The position numbers and the translations under genes were made by a program. Shown piece after piece: positions 1 through 5,659 of a stretch of DNA of 5,659 bases. This stretch comes from Bacteroidales bacterium. Lineage in GTDB: Bacteria > Bacteroidota > Bacteroidia > Bacteroidales > UBA932. A model generated the notes under the pieces. The model was given only the letters and a program-made list of their open reading frames with translations. It made no database searches and was not told the DNA's origin. The DNA lies in assembly GCA_017556665.1 (NCBI GenBank), contig JAFYMJ010000185.1:1-5659 (forward strand), written 5' to 3'. How positions within the stretch are numbered: the first letter of the stretch is position 1; each line of letters starts with the position of its first letter.

Positions 1-796
1 CGTCAAGTGTACTTTTGAACGATTCAACAAGCTGGTGAGGCAACTTTCTTATAAAACCAACTGTATCACTAAGCAAGAAAGGGACATTCTCTATTACAAC
101 TTTTCTTACTGTTGTATCAAGGGTTGCAAAAAGCTTGTTCTCTGCAAACACATCACTTTTAGCCAAAAGGTTCATAAGTGTACTTTTTCCAACGTTGGTA
201 TACCCAACCAAAGAGATCCTTACCATATTGCCCCTATTGCTTCTTTGGGATGCCATTTGTTTGTCTATCTTCTTTAGCTGGTCTTTTAGTCTGCTAATCT
301 TGTCCAGGATAATTCGTCGGTCTGTCTCAATCTGACTCTCTCCGGGGCCTCTCATACCAATACCTCCCCTTTGTCTCTCCAAGTGGGTCCACATACGGGT
401 AAGTCTAGGCAACAGATATTGGTATTGTGCCAGCTCAACCTGTGTCTTTGCATAAGCTGTTTTGGCTCTTTGGGCAAAAATATCCAGAATAAGATTGGTT
501 CTGTCCAGAATTCTGCACTCAAACTCTCTCTCCAGATTCCTAAGCTGTGAAGGAGAAAGCTCATCATCAAAAATTATAAGAGAAATCTCATTTTCTGTAA
601 TGTATGCTTTTATCTCTTCAAGTTTTCCAGAGCCCACATATGTTTTTGAATTAGGCTTGTCAACCTTTTGTACAAATCTCTTCTCTCCTATTGCGCCGGC
701 AGTCTCTGCGAGAAACTGCAGCTCGTCCAAATACTCGTTAACTTGTTCAACCGAGCTGTCTGGCGTAATAACACTTACAAAAATAGTCCTCTCCAT
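1..796 (-). CDS. hflX: GTPase HflX, N-terminal part (3' end outside window)
   Basis: HflX is a ribosome-binding GTPase that splits stalled or heat-damaged 70S ribosomes in the cytoplasm. I translated the minus strand from the ATG at 794-796 and obtained 265 open codons running off the left edge; the family is usually about 370-430 residues, so about a third is missing. The HflX N-terminal domain covers roughly residues 1-185 and includes YVGSGKLEEI (53-62), FDDELSPSQLRN (76-87) and the glycine-rich RGGIGMRGPGESQ (143-155). The G domain follows with P-loop GYTNVGKST (198-206), G2 TLDTT (225-229) and G3 DTVGF (244-248). G4 and G5 lie outside. A TAA stop two codons upstream in frame fixes the start. 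Bacteroidota homologues that I recall start several residues earlier, so this N-terminus is slightly short. The gene is divergent from the P1 peptidase gene and has its own candidate -7 box. The identification is firm from motifs. Confidence 0.96.
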   Translation of the reverse strand, partial: MERTIFVSVITPDSSVEQVNEYLDELQFLAETAGAIGEKRFVQKVDKPNSKTYVGSGKLEEIKAYITENEISLIIFDDELSPSQLRNLEREFECRILDRTNLILDIFAQRAKTAYAKTQVELAQYQYLLPRLTRMWTHLERQRGGIGMRGPGESQIETDRRIILDKISRLKDQLKKIDKQMASQRSNRGNMVRISLVGYTNVGKSTLMNLLAKSDVFAENKLFATLDTTVRKVVIENVPFLLSDTVGFIRKLPHQLVESFKSTLD

Positions 797-826
797 AATT
801 TTATTTCAAAAATATCTTACAAACCA

Positions 827-834
827 CAAAAGTA
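827..834 (-). promoter_or_regulatory. Candidate -7 box for hflX
   Basis: The minus strand reads TACTTTTG, an exact match to the Bacteroidota -7 consensus TAnnTTTG, about 31 bases upstream of the hflX ATG. A TTTG lies further upstream on the same strand, but only 15 bases separate it from the box, shorter than the usual spacing of about 19-21, so the -33 element is uncertain. Transcription would begin near 820, giving a leader of about 25 bases. Confidence 0.5.
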
Positions 835-839
835 TAAAC

Positions 840-847
840 TATATTTG
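840..847 (+). promoter_or_regulatory. Candidate -7 box for the P1 peptidase gene
   Basis: The plus strand reads TATATTTG, an exact match to the Bacteroidota -7 consensus TAnnTTTG, 24 bases before the ATG at 872. Transcription would start near 853, leaving a leader of about 20 bases. No clear TTTG is visible at the -33 position (around 810-816). The box is only 5 bases from the opposite-facing hflX box, so the two promoters should share DNA. Confidence 0.55.
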
Positions 848-871
848 TACAAACATTAAAACTTTACACTT

Positions 872-2002
872 ATGAGAAAAATTTTTTTAGTATTTTCTTT
901 ATTCACTATAGCATTTGCATGTTCAAATACACAATTATTGGCTCAGAAAACCCTTAGAGAGCTTGGTTTTAAAACAGGAATTTTTGCAACAGGTGCAAAC
1001 AATGCAATCACAGATGTTCCTGGTGTAACTGTCGGCCATGTTACCTGCATTGTAGGTGATGATATAAGAACAGGTGTAACAGCTATAGTGCCTCATCAAG
1101 GAAACATATTCAGAAAAAAAGTTCCTGCAGCAATTTATGCAGGTAACGGTTTTGGTAAACTTGCAGGTGTTACCCAAGTACAGGAATTGGGAAACATTGA
1201 GACACCAATTGTATTGACAAATACACTTAATGTGGCAGCTGGTATAGATGGTATCATCTCTTATACTCTTGCCCAAAAAGGAAATGAGTCTGTAAGATCT
1301 GTAAATGCAGTTGTCGGTGAGACAAATGATGGCAGATTGAATAACATTCAGGCAAGATATGTTACTCCAGAGATGGTTGTAGAGGCTATAAATTCTGCAA
1401 AAGGGGGTCCTGTAGAGCAAGGTTGTGTTGGTGCAGGAACCGGTACTATCTGTTTTGATTTTAAAGGTGGAATTGGAACCTCTTCAAGAGTATTGCCAGA
1501 GTCTTTAGGTGGATATACCATTGGAGTTATAGTTCAGACAAACTATGGTGGAGTTTTGGAGATTGATGGTGTTCAGGTGGGTCAGAAACTTGGAGAGTTT
1601 GATTTTAAACAACATATCCCTCAGGCTGCATCATTGGACGGTTCTTGTATGATGGTTGTAATTACAGATGCTCCTATTGATGCAAGAAATCTTGAGCGTG
1701 TTGCTAAAAGAGCTATGATGGGTTTGGCAAAGACTGGTGGTATTGCATCAAATGGTAGTGGTGATTATGTTATTGCTCTTTCTGTTGCTCCAGAAAACTT
1801 GTTGGAGGATGGCAAAAAGACTCATACCCAAACTCTTTTGGACAATGGACAGATGTCCCCTATTTTCTGTGCAACTATAGAGGCTACAGCAGAGGCTCTT
1901 TGGAACTCGTTATTTATGGCAAAAACAACAAAAGGCTATAAGGGTAGAGAGGTTAAGGCATTGCCTGTAGAAAAAGTGGTTGAAATGCTTAAAAACAGAT
2001 AA
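872..2002 (+). CDS. Exported P1 family (S58, DmpA/BapA-like) peptidase
   Basis: This is a 376-residue member of the P1/S58 family of N-terminal-nucleophile hydrolases, which includes L-aminopeptidase/D-esterase DmpA and beta-peptidyl aminopeptidases. These enzymes cut themselves at a Gly-Ser bond and the freed Ser becomes the nucleophile. Visible here are TDVPGVTVGHVT (47-58), NGFGKLAG (92-99), QTNYGG (222-227), the probable cleavage site DG|S at G257-S258 followed by VITDAP, and NGSGD (294-298). S296 and D298 lie 38 and 40 residues after S258, matching the spacing I recall for the partner Ser288 and acidic residue 290 relative to Ser250 in DmpA/BapA. The N-terminus has a basic start, a hydrophobic core (4-16) and probable signal peptidase I cleavage at LLA|QK (after 24). 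Cys17 in FAC-SN is a weaker lipoprotein alternative. Either way the enzyme should leave the cytoplasm. The flippase gene follows after 22 bases. The natural substrate is unknown. Confidence 0.93.
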   Translation: MRKIFLVFSLFTIAFACSNTQLLAQKTLRELGFKTGIFATGANNAITDVPGVTVGHVTCIVGDDIRTGVTAIVPHQGNIFRKKVPAAIYAGNGFGKLAGVTQVQELGNIETPIVLTNTLNVAAGIDGIISYTLAQKGNESVRSVNAVVGETNDGRLNNIQARYVTPEMVVEAINSAKGGPVEQGCVGAGTGTICFDFKGGIGTSSRVLPESLGGYTIGVIVQTNYGGVLEIDGVQVGQKLGEFDFKQHIPQAASLDGSCMMVVITDAPIDARNLERVAKRAMMGLAKTGGIASNGSGDYVIALSVAPENLLEDGKKTHTQTLLDNGQMSPIFCATIEATAEALWNSLFMAKTTKGYKGREVKALPVEKVVEMLKNR

Positions 2003-2024
2003 TTTAAATTAGGGTAATTGCCTA

Positions 2025-3461
2025 ATGGGAGACAATTTAAAGGGAAGGGCAGCAAAAGGGGTACTCTGGAGTGCAGTTGAAAGATTCTCATACCAGGGTA
2101 TCCAGTTTGTTTTGTCTTTTATAATTGCCCGACAACTCCTTCCAGAAGATTATGCCCTGATTGCAATGTTGGCCATTTTTATGGCAATTGCCCAAAGTTT
2201 TATTGATTCAGGATTCTCCAATGCACTAATCCAGAAGCAAAACAGGACAAAAGAGGACCTTTCTACAGTCTTTTATTTTAATATTGCTGTAGGAATTGTA
2301 ATGTACCTTATTTTTATAGCTGCCGCCCCATATATTGCTTCATTTTACAATCAGCCAATATTGACTGCAGTAATTGCCTGGGCTGGACTTAATCTTATTA
2401 TAAATTCATTGGCGGCCGTTCAAAGAGCATTGCTTATAATTGACCTTAACTTTAGAAAGCAGTCGGTCATTTCTGTGTGTGCAGTATCTGTGAGTGGAGG
2501 TATTGCAGTATGGATGGCTTATAGTGGTTATGGAGTCTGGACTTTAGTTGTGCAAACTCTTCTAAATGGCCTTATAACAACTCTATTATTGTGGATAACA
2601 TCCAAATGGAGACCAATACTGGTCTTTTCAAAAAAATCCTTTAAAGAGCTTTTTTCGTTTGGCTCAAAGCTTTTGATGGGTGGTTTGTTGCACACAATAT
2701 ATATGAACATATATTCTTTGGTAATTGGAAAGATTTTTCCGGCAAAGGAGCTTGGATTATACAACAGGGCCACTACCCTAACCCAGTTCCCGTCTACAAA
2801 CATAACATCTGTTATTGACAGGGTTGTGTACCCTTTGCAGTGCGAACTGCAGAATGACAATGAACGTCTGACAGAGAAATTCTACCTGTTCATAAGATTG
2901 ACCTCGTATGCAGTTTTTCCAATGATGTTGGGACTTGCTGTAGTGGCAGAGCCTTTTATAAAGGTTGTTCTAACCAACAAATGGATAGGTGCTGTTGAGT
3001 ACATTCAAATATTGTGTATGGCATATATGTGGGATCCAATTATGAGAATGACCTGGAACCTGCTGAATGCAAAACACAGAAGTGACTATTCTTTAAAATC
3101 AGAAATTATAAAGAAGATAGGTGCAGTTGTAATTTTATGTGCTTCCATCCCGTTTGGAGTAAAAGGAATGTGTGTAGGATTAATAGTATATTCTCTTTTT
3201 GACCTTTTTGTTATAACTCAATTTGCCAAGAGAATTTTGCCAAAAGTAACTTCACTCAATCATTTCAGAAATCTTTTCCCAATACTTTTGCAGTCATCCA
3301 TTATGGTTGCAGTTGTTTATGTTATAAACAGTTTTATTGCAGATGCTCTAACTCAGCTAATAGTGGGTGTATGCACGGGATTGGTGGTATATATTTTGCT
3401 TTCTCTTGTAATTTGTAAAAGAGAATTTAATTATGTTATATCTTTATTAAAAAGAAAGTAA
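2025..3461 (+). CDS. Polysaccharide/O-antigen flippase (MOP superfamily, Wzx/TuaB-like)
   Basis: This is a 478-residue integral inner-membrane protein of the polysaccharide transporter branch of the MOP superfamily, which moves lipid-linked glycans across the inner membrane. The N-terminus GRAAKGVLWSAVERFSYQG (7-25) and the ARQLLPEDYALIAM segment (35-48) are typical. Repeated hydrophobic spans follow, for example about 83-107, 112-137, 148-168, 170-192, 295-316, 365-399 and 418-465, consistent with 12-14 helices. The stretch ELGLYNRATTLTQFPS (242-257), followed by a conserved VDRVVYP-like segment (264-270, here IDRVVYP), is characteristic of the lipopolysaccharide biosynthesis protein group. 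The length is normal. Only a weak AGGG (2011-2014) precedes the ATG. The gene is probably cotranscribed with the peptidase gene upstream (22-base gap), and its TAA overlaps the ATG of the GT8 gene, suggesting translational coupling and a shared glycan pathway. The exact substrate cannot be read from the sequence. Confidence 0.92.
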   Translation: MGDNLKGRAAKGVLWSAVERFSYQGIQFVLSFIIARQLLPEDYALIAMLAIFMAIAQSFIDSGFSNALIQKQNRTKEDLSTVFYFNIAVGIVMYLIFIAAAPYIASFYNQPILTAVIAWAGLNLIINSLAAVQRALLIIDLNFRKQSVISVCAVSVSGGIAVWMAYSGYGVWTLVVQTLLNGLITTLLLWITSKWRPILVFSKKSFKELFSFGSKLLMGGLLHTIYMNIYSLVIGKIFPAKELGLYNRATTLTQFPSTNITSVIDRVVYPLQCELQNDNERLTEKFYLFIRLTSYAVFPMMLGLAVVAEPFIKVVLTNKWIGAVEYIQILCMAYMWDPIMRMTWNLLNAKHRSDYSLKSEIIKKIGAVVILCASIPFGVKGMCVGLIVYSLFDLFVITQFAKRILPKVTSLNHFRNLFPILLQSSIMVAVVYVINSFIADALTQLIVGVCTGLVVYILLSLVICKREFNYVISLLKRK

Positions 3462-4402
3462 TGCATATTCTATGTTGCACAGACCATAATTATATTATGC
3501 CTACAGGTGTAATGATATGTTCTGTTTGCGAGAACAATAATGATTCAGAAATAGTTTTTCATATTGTATCAGATTCATCTGTAACCAGTGCAGATAAAGA
3601 ATCTTTAAACCAGATAATATGCAGATATAATCACAAAGCTGCATATTATAATATGGAAAGCATAAACAACTGTTTTTTTGTGGGTAGACAGGGGCAGAAC
3701 AACCATTTGTTATCTCTTGTTGCTTACTACAGACTATTTTTAGCCAATTTGCTTCCAGATAATATAGACAAAGTGTTGTACTTAGATGGAGATATTATTG
3801 TAAGAGGTTCATTAAAAGAGTTATACAACACTAATTTAGATGGTCTTTCCATTGCAGCAGTGCCAGATTCCGGCCAATGGGATATAACCAGATATGAAGT
3901 CTTAGGTTATCCTTCCCATAAAGGTTATTTTAATTCAGGGGTACTTCTTGCAAACATAAAGTATTGGAGAGAAAATAACCTTATTGAGCAGTTTGTCAAT
4001 TTTGCAACAACCCATCCGGAACGTCTCAGATGTCATGACCAGGATATATTAAATTATGTCCTTAAAGATTCCAAGATCTTGCTTCCAATCAAGTATAACC
4101 TTCAGAATGGCTATCTTTATAATGAGCTTGTTATTGATACTAACTATGTTCAACAATTGAGTGATGCAATACACAATCCTACAGTTCTGCATTATTCAGC
4201 AAGAGTAAAGCCATGGTTCAAGTATTGTGGTCATCCATATAAAGATGAGTTTTTCAAATACAGGGCATTAACAAAATGGAAATCAGATCCATTGGTAAAT
4301 GATAACCCAGATTTCAGACAAAAAATAAGGCGAATATGTTTCCATCTGGGCATTTTAAAGAAGCTGGAAACAAAGTTCATTCCCCTATCCCCCCTTGAAT
4401 AG
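3461..4402 (+). CDS. Glycosyltransferase family 8 protein
   Basis: This 313-residue protein is a GT8 retaining glycosyltransferase of the LPS glucosyl/galactosyltransferase type (RfaJ/WaaJ-like), which normally uses a UDP-hexose and a divalent metal at the cytoplasmic face of the membrane. It opens with the family's nucleotide-binding start ILCCTDHNYIMPTGVMICS (3-21). The metal-binding DxD is in YLDGDIIV (107-114; D109 and D111). YFNSGVLL (156-163), HDQDILN (192-198) and LHYSARVKPW (243-252; H244, K250) are the other expected GT8 motifs, so it looks catalytically intact. The C-terminal tail (about 260-313) is basic and amphipathic (KIRRICFHLGILKKLETK), which may help membrane association. There is no signal peptide or transmembrane helix. 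It starts on the last base of the flippase stop codon (TAATG), so it is almost certainly coupled to it. The sugar and acceptor are not predictable. A strong hairpin follows the stop. Confidence 0.94.
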   Translation: MHILCCTDHNYIMPTGVMICSVCENNNDSEIVFHIVSDSSVTSADKESLNQIICRYNHKAAYYNMESINNCFFVGRQGQNNHLLSLVAYYRLFLANLLPDNIDKVLYLDGDIIVRGSLKELYNTNLDGLSIAAVPDSGQWDITRYEVLGYPSHKGYFNSGVLLANIKYWRENNLIEQFVNFATTHPERLRCHDQDILNYVLKDSKILLPIKYNLQNGYLYNELVIDTNYVQQLSDAIHNPTVLHYSARVKPWFKYCGHPYKDEFFKYRALTKWKSDPLVNDNPDFRQKIRRICFHLGILKKLETKFIPLSPLE

Positions 4403-4427
4403 AATTATTTTATATCCCGACAAATAA

Positions 4428-4459
4428 AAAAAGAGTGGTTCTCAAAAACCACTCTTTTT
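4428..4459. terminator. Bidirectional intrinsic terminator
   Basis: A perfect 13-bp inverted repeat pairs 4428-4440 with 4447-4459 around a 6-base loop (4441-4446). The core is AGAGTGGTT/AACCACTCT. The outer arms are an A tract on the left (4426-4432) and a T tract on the right (4455-4459), so the RNA from either strand ends its stem in a U run. It sits 25 bases after the GT8 stop and 21 bases after the tonB stop on the other strand, between converging genes, so it can end both transcripts. Confidence 0.9.
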
Positions 4460-4480
4460 CACATATGTTCTTTTGTAATA

Positions 4481-5173
4481 TTATCTTAATTGGAAAATCA
4501 CTGGGAACACGAATTTTACTTTTACAGCTTTATCTCTTTGTTTACCAGGAGTCCATTTTGGAGAGCTTGATACAACTCTAACAGCCTCTTTATCCAAAGA
4601 TGAGTCAACACCTCTAAGAACTTTTACATTTTTAACCGCACCGTCAGTGTCTACGATGAACTCAAGAACTACACGACCTTGAACACCGTTCTCTTTAGCG
4701 ATCTCTGGATACTCAATTTGGCTGAACACCCATTTTGTAAATGTATTTTGGTCACCACCTTTAAATGTAGGTTTTTGCTCTACAATTGCAAAAGGAATCT
4801 CCTCAACAACTTCCTCCTCAGCCTCTTGACCACCGTCAACGTACTCAACGATATCAACAGCTAAGTTTTTGTCGTCCTCTGTAGTAATTACAAACTCCTC
4901 AACTTTAACGTCATCGTCCACGATGTCAATGATATCTGAGATAACTGGCTCTTTTGGAGCTTCAGGTGGAGGTAATTGCTCTTCTTGAGTAATAGGAACT
5001 TGCTCCTCCTCTACTACTACTTGAGTGTCCTCGAAACCTTCGATTTCAGATTGTTCTGTAGTGCTCCATTCAAAGGCACCCAATACAATTAGAAGAGATA
5101 ATACTAATCCTATCTCTCTGAACAATGTTTTTTTGTTCTCTAAGCTGGCTTTTGGTGATTTTTTTATTTCCAT
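4481..5173 (-). CDS. tonB: Energy transducer TonB (Bacteroidota type)
   Basis: This 230-residue protein is anchored in the inner membrane and spans the periplasm to pass proton-motive energy from ExbB/ExbD to TonB-dependent outer-membrane receptors such as SusC-like transporters. A short cytoplasmic head (MEIKKSPKASLENKKTLFRE, 1-20) is followed by one transmembrane helix (about 21-36). A long periplasmic linker (about 37-130) is rich in Glu and Asp with only a short proline run (LPPPEAPKEP, 67-76). The TonB C-terminal domain (about 140-230) contains EYPEIAKENGVQGRVVLEF (154-172), VDTDGAVKNVKVLRG (174-188) and SPKWTPGKQRDKAVKVKF (204-221). The head and SDIIDIVDDDV segment (79-89) are typical of Bacteroidota TonB proteins. 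No exbB or exbD lies in the window. It is oriented like mdh, but 163 AT-rich bases separate them, so it probably has its own promoter. The cell may carry other TonB paralogues. Confidence 0.95.
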   Translation of the reverse strand: MEIKKSPKASLENKKTLFREIGLVLSLLIVLGAFEWSTTEQSEIEGFEDTQVVVEEEQVPITQEEQLPPPEAPKEPVISDIIDIVDDDVKVEEFVITTEDDKNLAVDIVEYVDGGQEAEEEVVEEIPFAIVEQKPTFKGGDQNTFTKWVFSQIEYPEIAKENGVQGRVVLEFIVDTDGAVKNVKVLRGVDSSLDKEAVRVVSSSPKWTPGKQRDKAVKVKFVFPVIFQLR

Positions 5174-5204
5174 TTTTTAAGCGTATTTCATGTATAAAAC
5201 GTTG

Positions 5205-5212
5205 TAAAGGTA
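5205..5212 (-). promoter_or_regulatory. Possible weak -7 box for tonB
   Basis: The minus strand reads TACCTTTA, seven of eight bases in agreement with TAnnTTTG, 31 bases upstream of the tonB ATG. No TTTG is seen at the expected -33 distance. The box overlaps the proximal arm of the inverted repeat at 5207-5269. This is the best candidate in the intergenic region, but it is weak. Confidence 0.25.
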
Positions 5213-5269
5213 ATAAATTATTTATTTATAATCATAATTTTTTGTTCATAAATTACAATTTATTACCTT
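5207..5269. repeat. 13-bp inverted repeat upstream of tonB
   Basis: AAGGTAATAAATT at 5207-5219 is exactly repeated in reverse complement as AATTTATTACCTT at 5257-5269, with 37 AT-rich bases between. Allowing one bulged A (at 5206-5208), the pairing extends two more pairs (5204-5205 with 5270-5271). It lies between mdh and tonB, 34 bases from the tonB ATG. It could be a two-site operator or a stem in the tonB leader RNA. There is no U tract after it, so a classical terminator is unlikely. Confidence 0.6.
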
Positions 5270-5296
5270 ACTTGTTTGATATATAGCTGGTTACGT

Positions 5297-5325
5297 TTGC
5301 AATATTTTGTTGATAAATATTACAA
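5297..5325. repeat. AT-rich hairpin just after the mdh stop
   Basis: TTGCAATATTT (5297-5307) pairs with AAATATTACAA (5315-5325) around a 7-base loop with one C-A mismatch. In the minus-strand transcript it begins 11 bases after the mdh stop. It has few GC pairs and no following U run, so it is at best a weak 3' stabilising structure. Chance is plausible in DNA this AT-rich. Confidence 0.35.
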
Positions 5326-5336
5326 TCGGCCAGTTT

Positions 5337-5659
5337 TTAGATAAGGTTCATCTCTTTAAGAACGTTATTTGTCTTTCTTGTTGCATCTGCACTCTTAGCA
5401 AATAACTCTTTCTCCTCATCATTTAGGTTGTAGCAAACAACTTTCTCACAACCGTTTTTGCCAATTACTGCTGGAACACCAATACAAATGTCGTTTTGGC
5501 CATACTCACCCTCTAGAGCTACGCAGCAAGGGTATACTTTCTTCTCATCCATAATGATAGATTTAACAAGAACAGCACCTGCAGCACCTGGAGCATACCA
5601 TGCAGAAGTTCCGAGCAACTTAGTCAAAGTAGCACCACCTACCATTGTTTCAGCAGCGA
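5337..5659 (-). CDS. mdh: Malate dehydrogenase (LDH-like), C-terminal part
   Basis: The minus strand carries the last 106 codons and stop of an NAD-dependent malate dehydrogenase of the lactate-dehydrogenase-like class, which interconverts malate and oxaloacetate in the cytoplasm. The frame is open to the right edge (AAET before the Met at 5645), so that Met is internal and the real start lies outside. Full-length members are about 310 residues, so roughly two thirds are missing. Diagnostic segments are GGATLTKLLGTSAWYAPGAA, VALEGEYGQNDICIGVPAVIGKNG and the closing helix LNDEEKELFAKSADATRKTN, all matching the substrate-binding C-terminal domain of Bacteroidota MDH. The NAD-binding Rossmann fold and the catalytic His and substrate Arg are out of view, so the malate versus lactate assignment rests on overall similarity to the MDH group. 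It lies upstream of tonB on the same strand, probably as a separate transcript. Confidence 0.9.
   Translation of the reverse strand, partial: AAETMVGGATLTKLLGTSAWYAPGAAGAVLVKSIIMDEKKVYPCCVALEGEYGQNDICIGVPAVIGKNGCEKVVCYNLNDEEKELFAKSADATRKTNNVLKEMNLI

Noticed and set aside
35..875. Plus-strand open frames (for example 462-875, 137 codons) and a short minus-strand frame at 352-570
   Set aside because: They overlap the hflX coding region in other frames. The hflX frame carries all the GTPase motifs, while these products are low-complexity Ser/Leu-rich shadows.
935..1420. 161-codon open frame on the minus strand inside the P1 peptidase gene
   Set aside because: It lies wholly antisense to a clearly conserved gene, its product is Cys/Tyr/Ile-rich with no recognisable domain, and it has no promoter or family resemblance. 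It is a reading-frame shadow.
2528..2860. 110-codon minus-strand open frame inside the flippase gene
   Set aside because: It is antisense to well-conserved flippase segments and its product shows no domain.
4679..4864. 61-codon plus-strand open frame inside tonB
   Set aside because: It is antisense to the TonB C-terminal domain and linker, with no start signal or similarity.
5207..5269. Inverted repeat as ends of an invertible promoter switch of the Bacteroides capsule type
   Set aside because: The repeat is short and very AT-rich, the enclosed 37 bases contain no -7 box, and no site-specific recombinase gene is in the window.
5643..5645. ATG as the start of a 102-residue malate dehydrogenase-like protein
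   Set aside because: The frame stays open upstream to the window edge with residues typical of MDH, and the protein would lack its NAD-binding domain, so this Met is internal.

Overview
The window looks like a stretch of ordinary chromosome from an AT-rich member of the Bacteroidota, most likely Bacteroidales. Four things point there: the TonB protein begins with the MEIKKSPKA...LENKKTLFREIG segment typical of that group; HflX and malate dehydrogenase resemble Bacteroidota versions; TAnnTTTG-type -7 promoter boxes lie upstream of genes; and start codons lack convincing Shine-Dalgarno sequences. The genus cannot be fixed from this sequence.

Layout, left to right. (1) Positions 1-796, minus strand: the N-terminal two thirds of the ribosome-associated GTPase HflX, running off the left edge. 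(2) Positions 797-871: a short divergent intergenic region with two back-to-back -7 boxes, one for hflX and one for the rightward genes. (3) Positions 872-4402, plus strand: three tightly packed genes. They encode an exported self-processing P1-family (DmpA/BapA-type, S58) peptidase, then a polysaccharide flippase of the MOP superfamily, then a GT8 glycosyltransferase whose ATG overlaps the flippase stop codon (TAATG). (4) Positions 4428-4459: a 13-bp hairpin with A and T tracts that can terminate transcription from both sides. (5) Positions 4481-5173, minus strand: a TonB energy transducer. (6) Positions 5174-5336: an AT-rich intergenic region with a 13-bp inverted repeat and a smaller AT hairpin. 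(7) Positions 5337-5659, minus strand: the C-terminal part of an LDH-like malate dehydrogenase, running off the right edge.

The flippase and GT8 enzyme probably act together in building or exporting a surface glycan. The sequence does not show whether they depend on the peptidase. TonB powers outer-membrane uptake, malate dehydrogenase is central metabolism, and HflX is ribosome rescue; these are housekeeping genes with no evident functional link to the glycan pair. I found no mobile element, CRISPR array, tRNA, rRNA or recognisable new defence or biosynthetic system. The items most worth a second look are the small orphan flippase-GT8 pair, the divergent promoter and the inverted repeat upstream of tonB.
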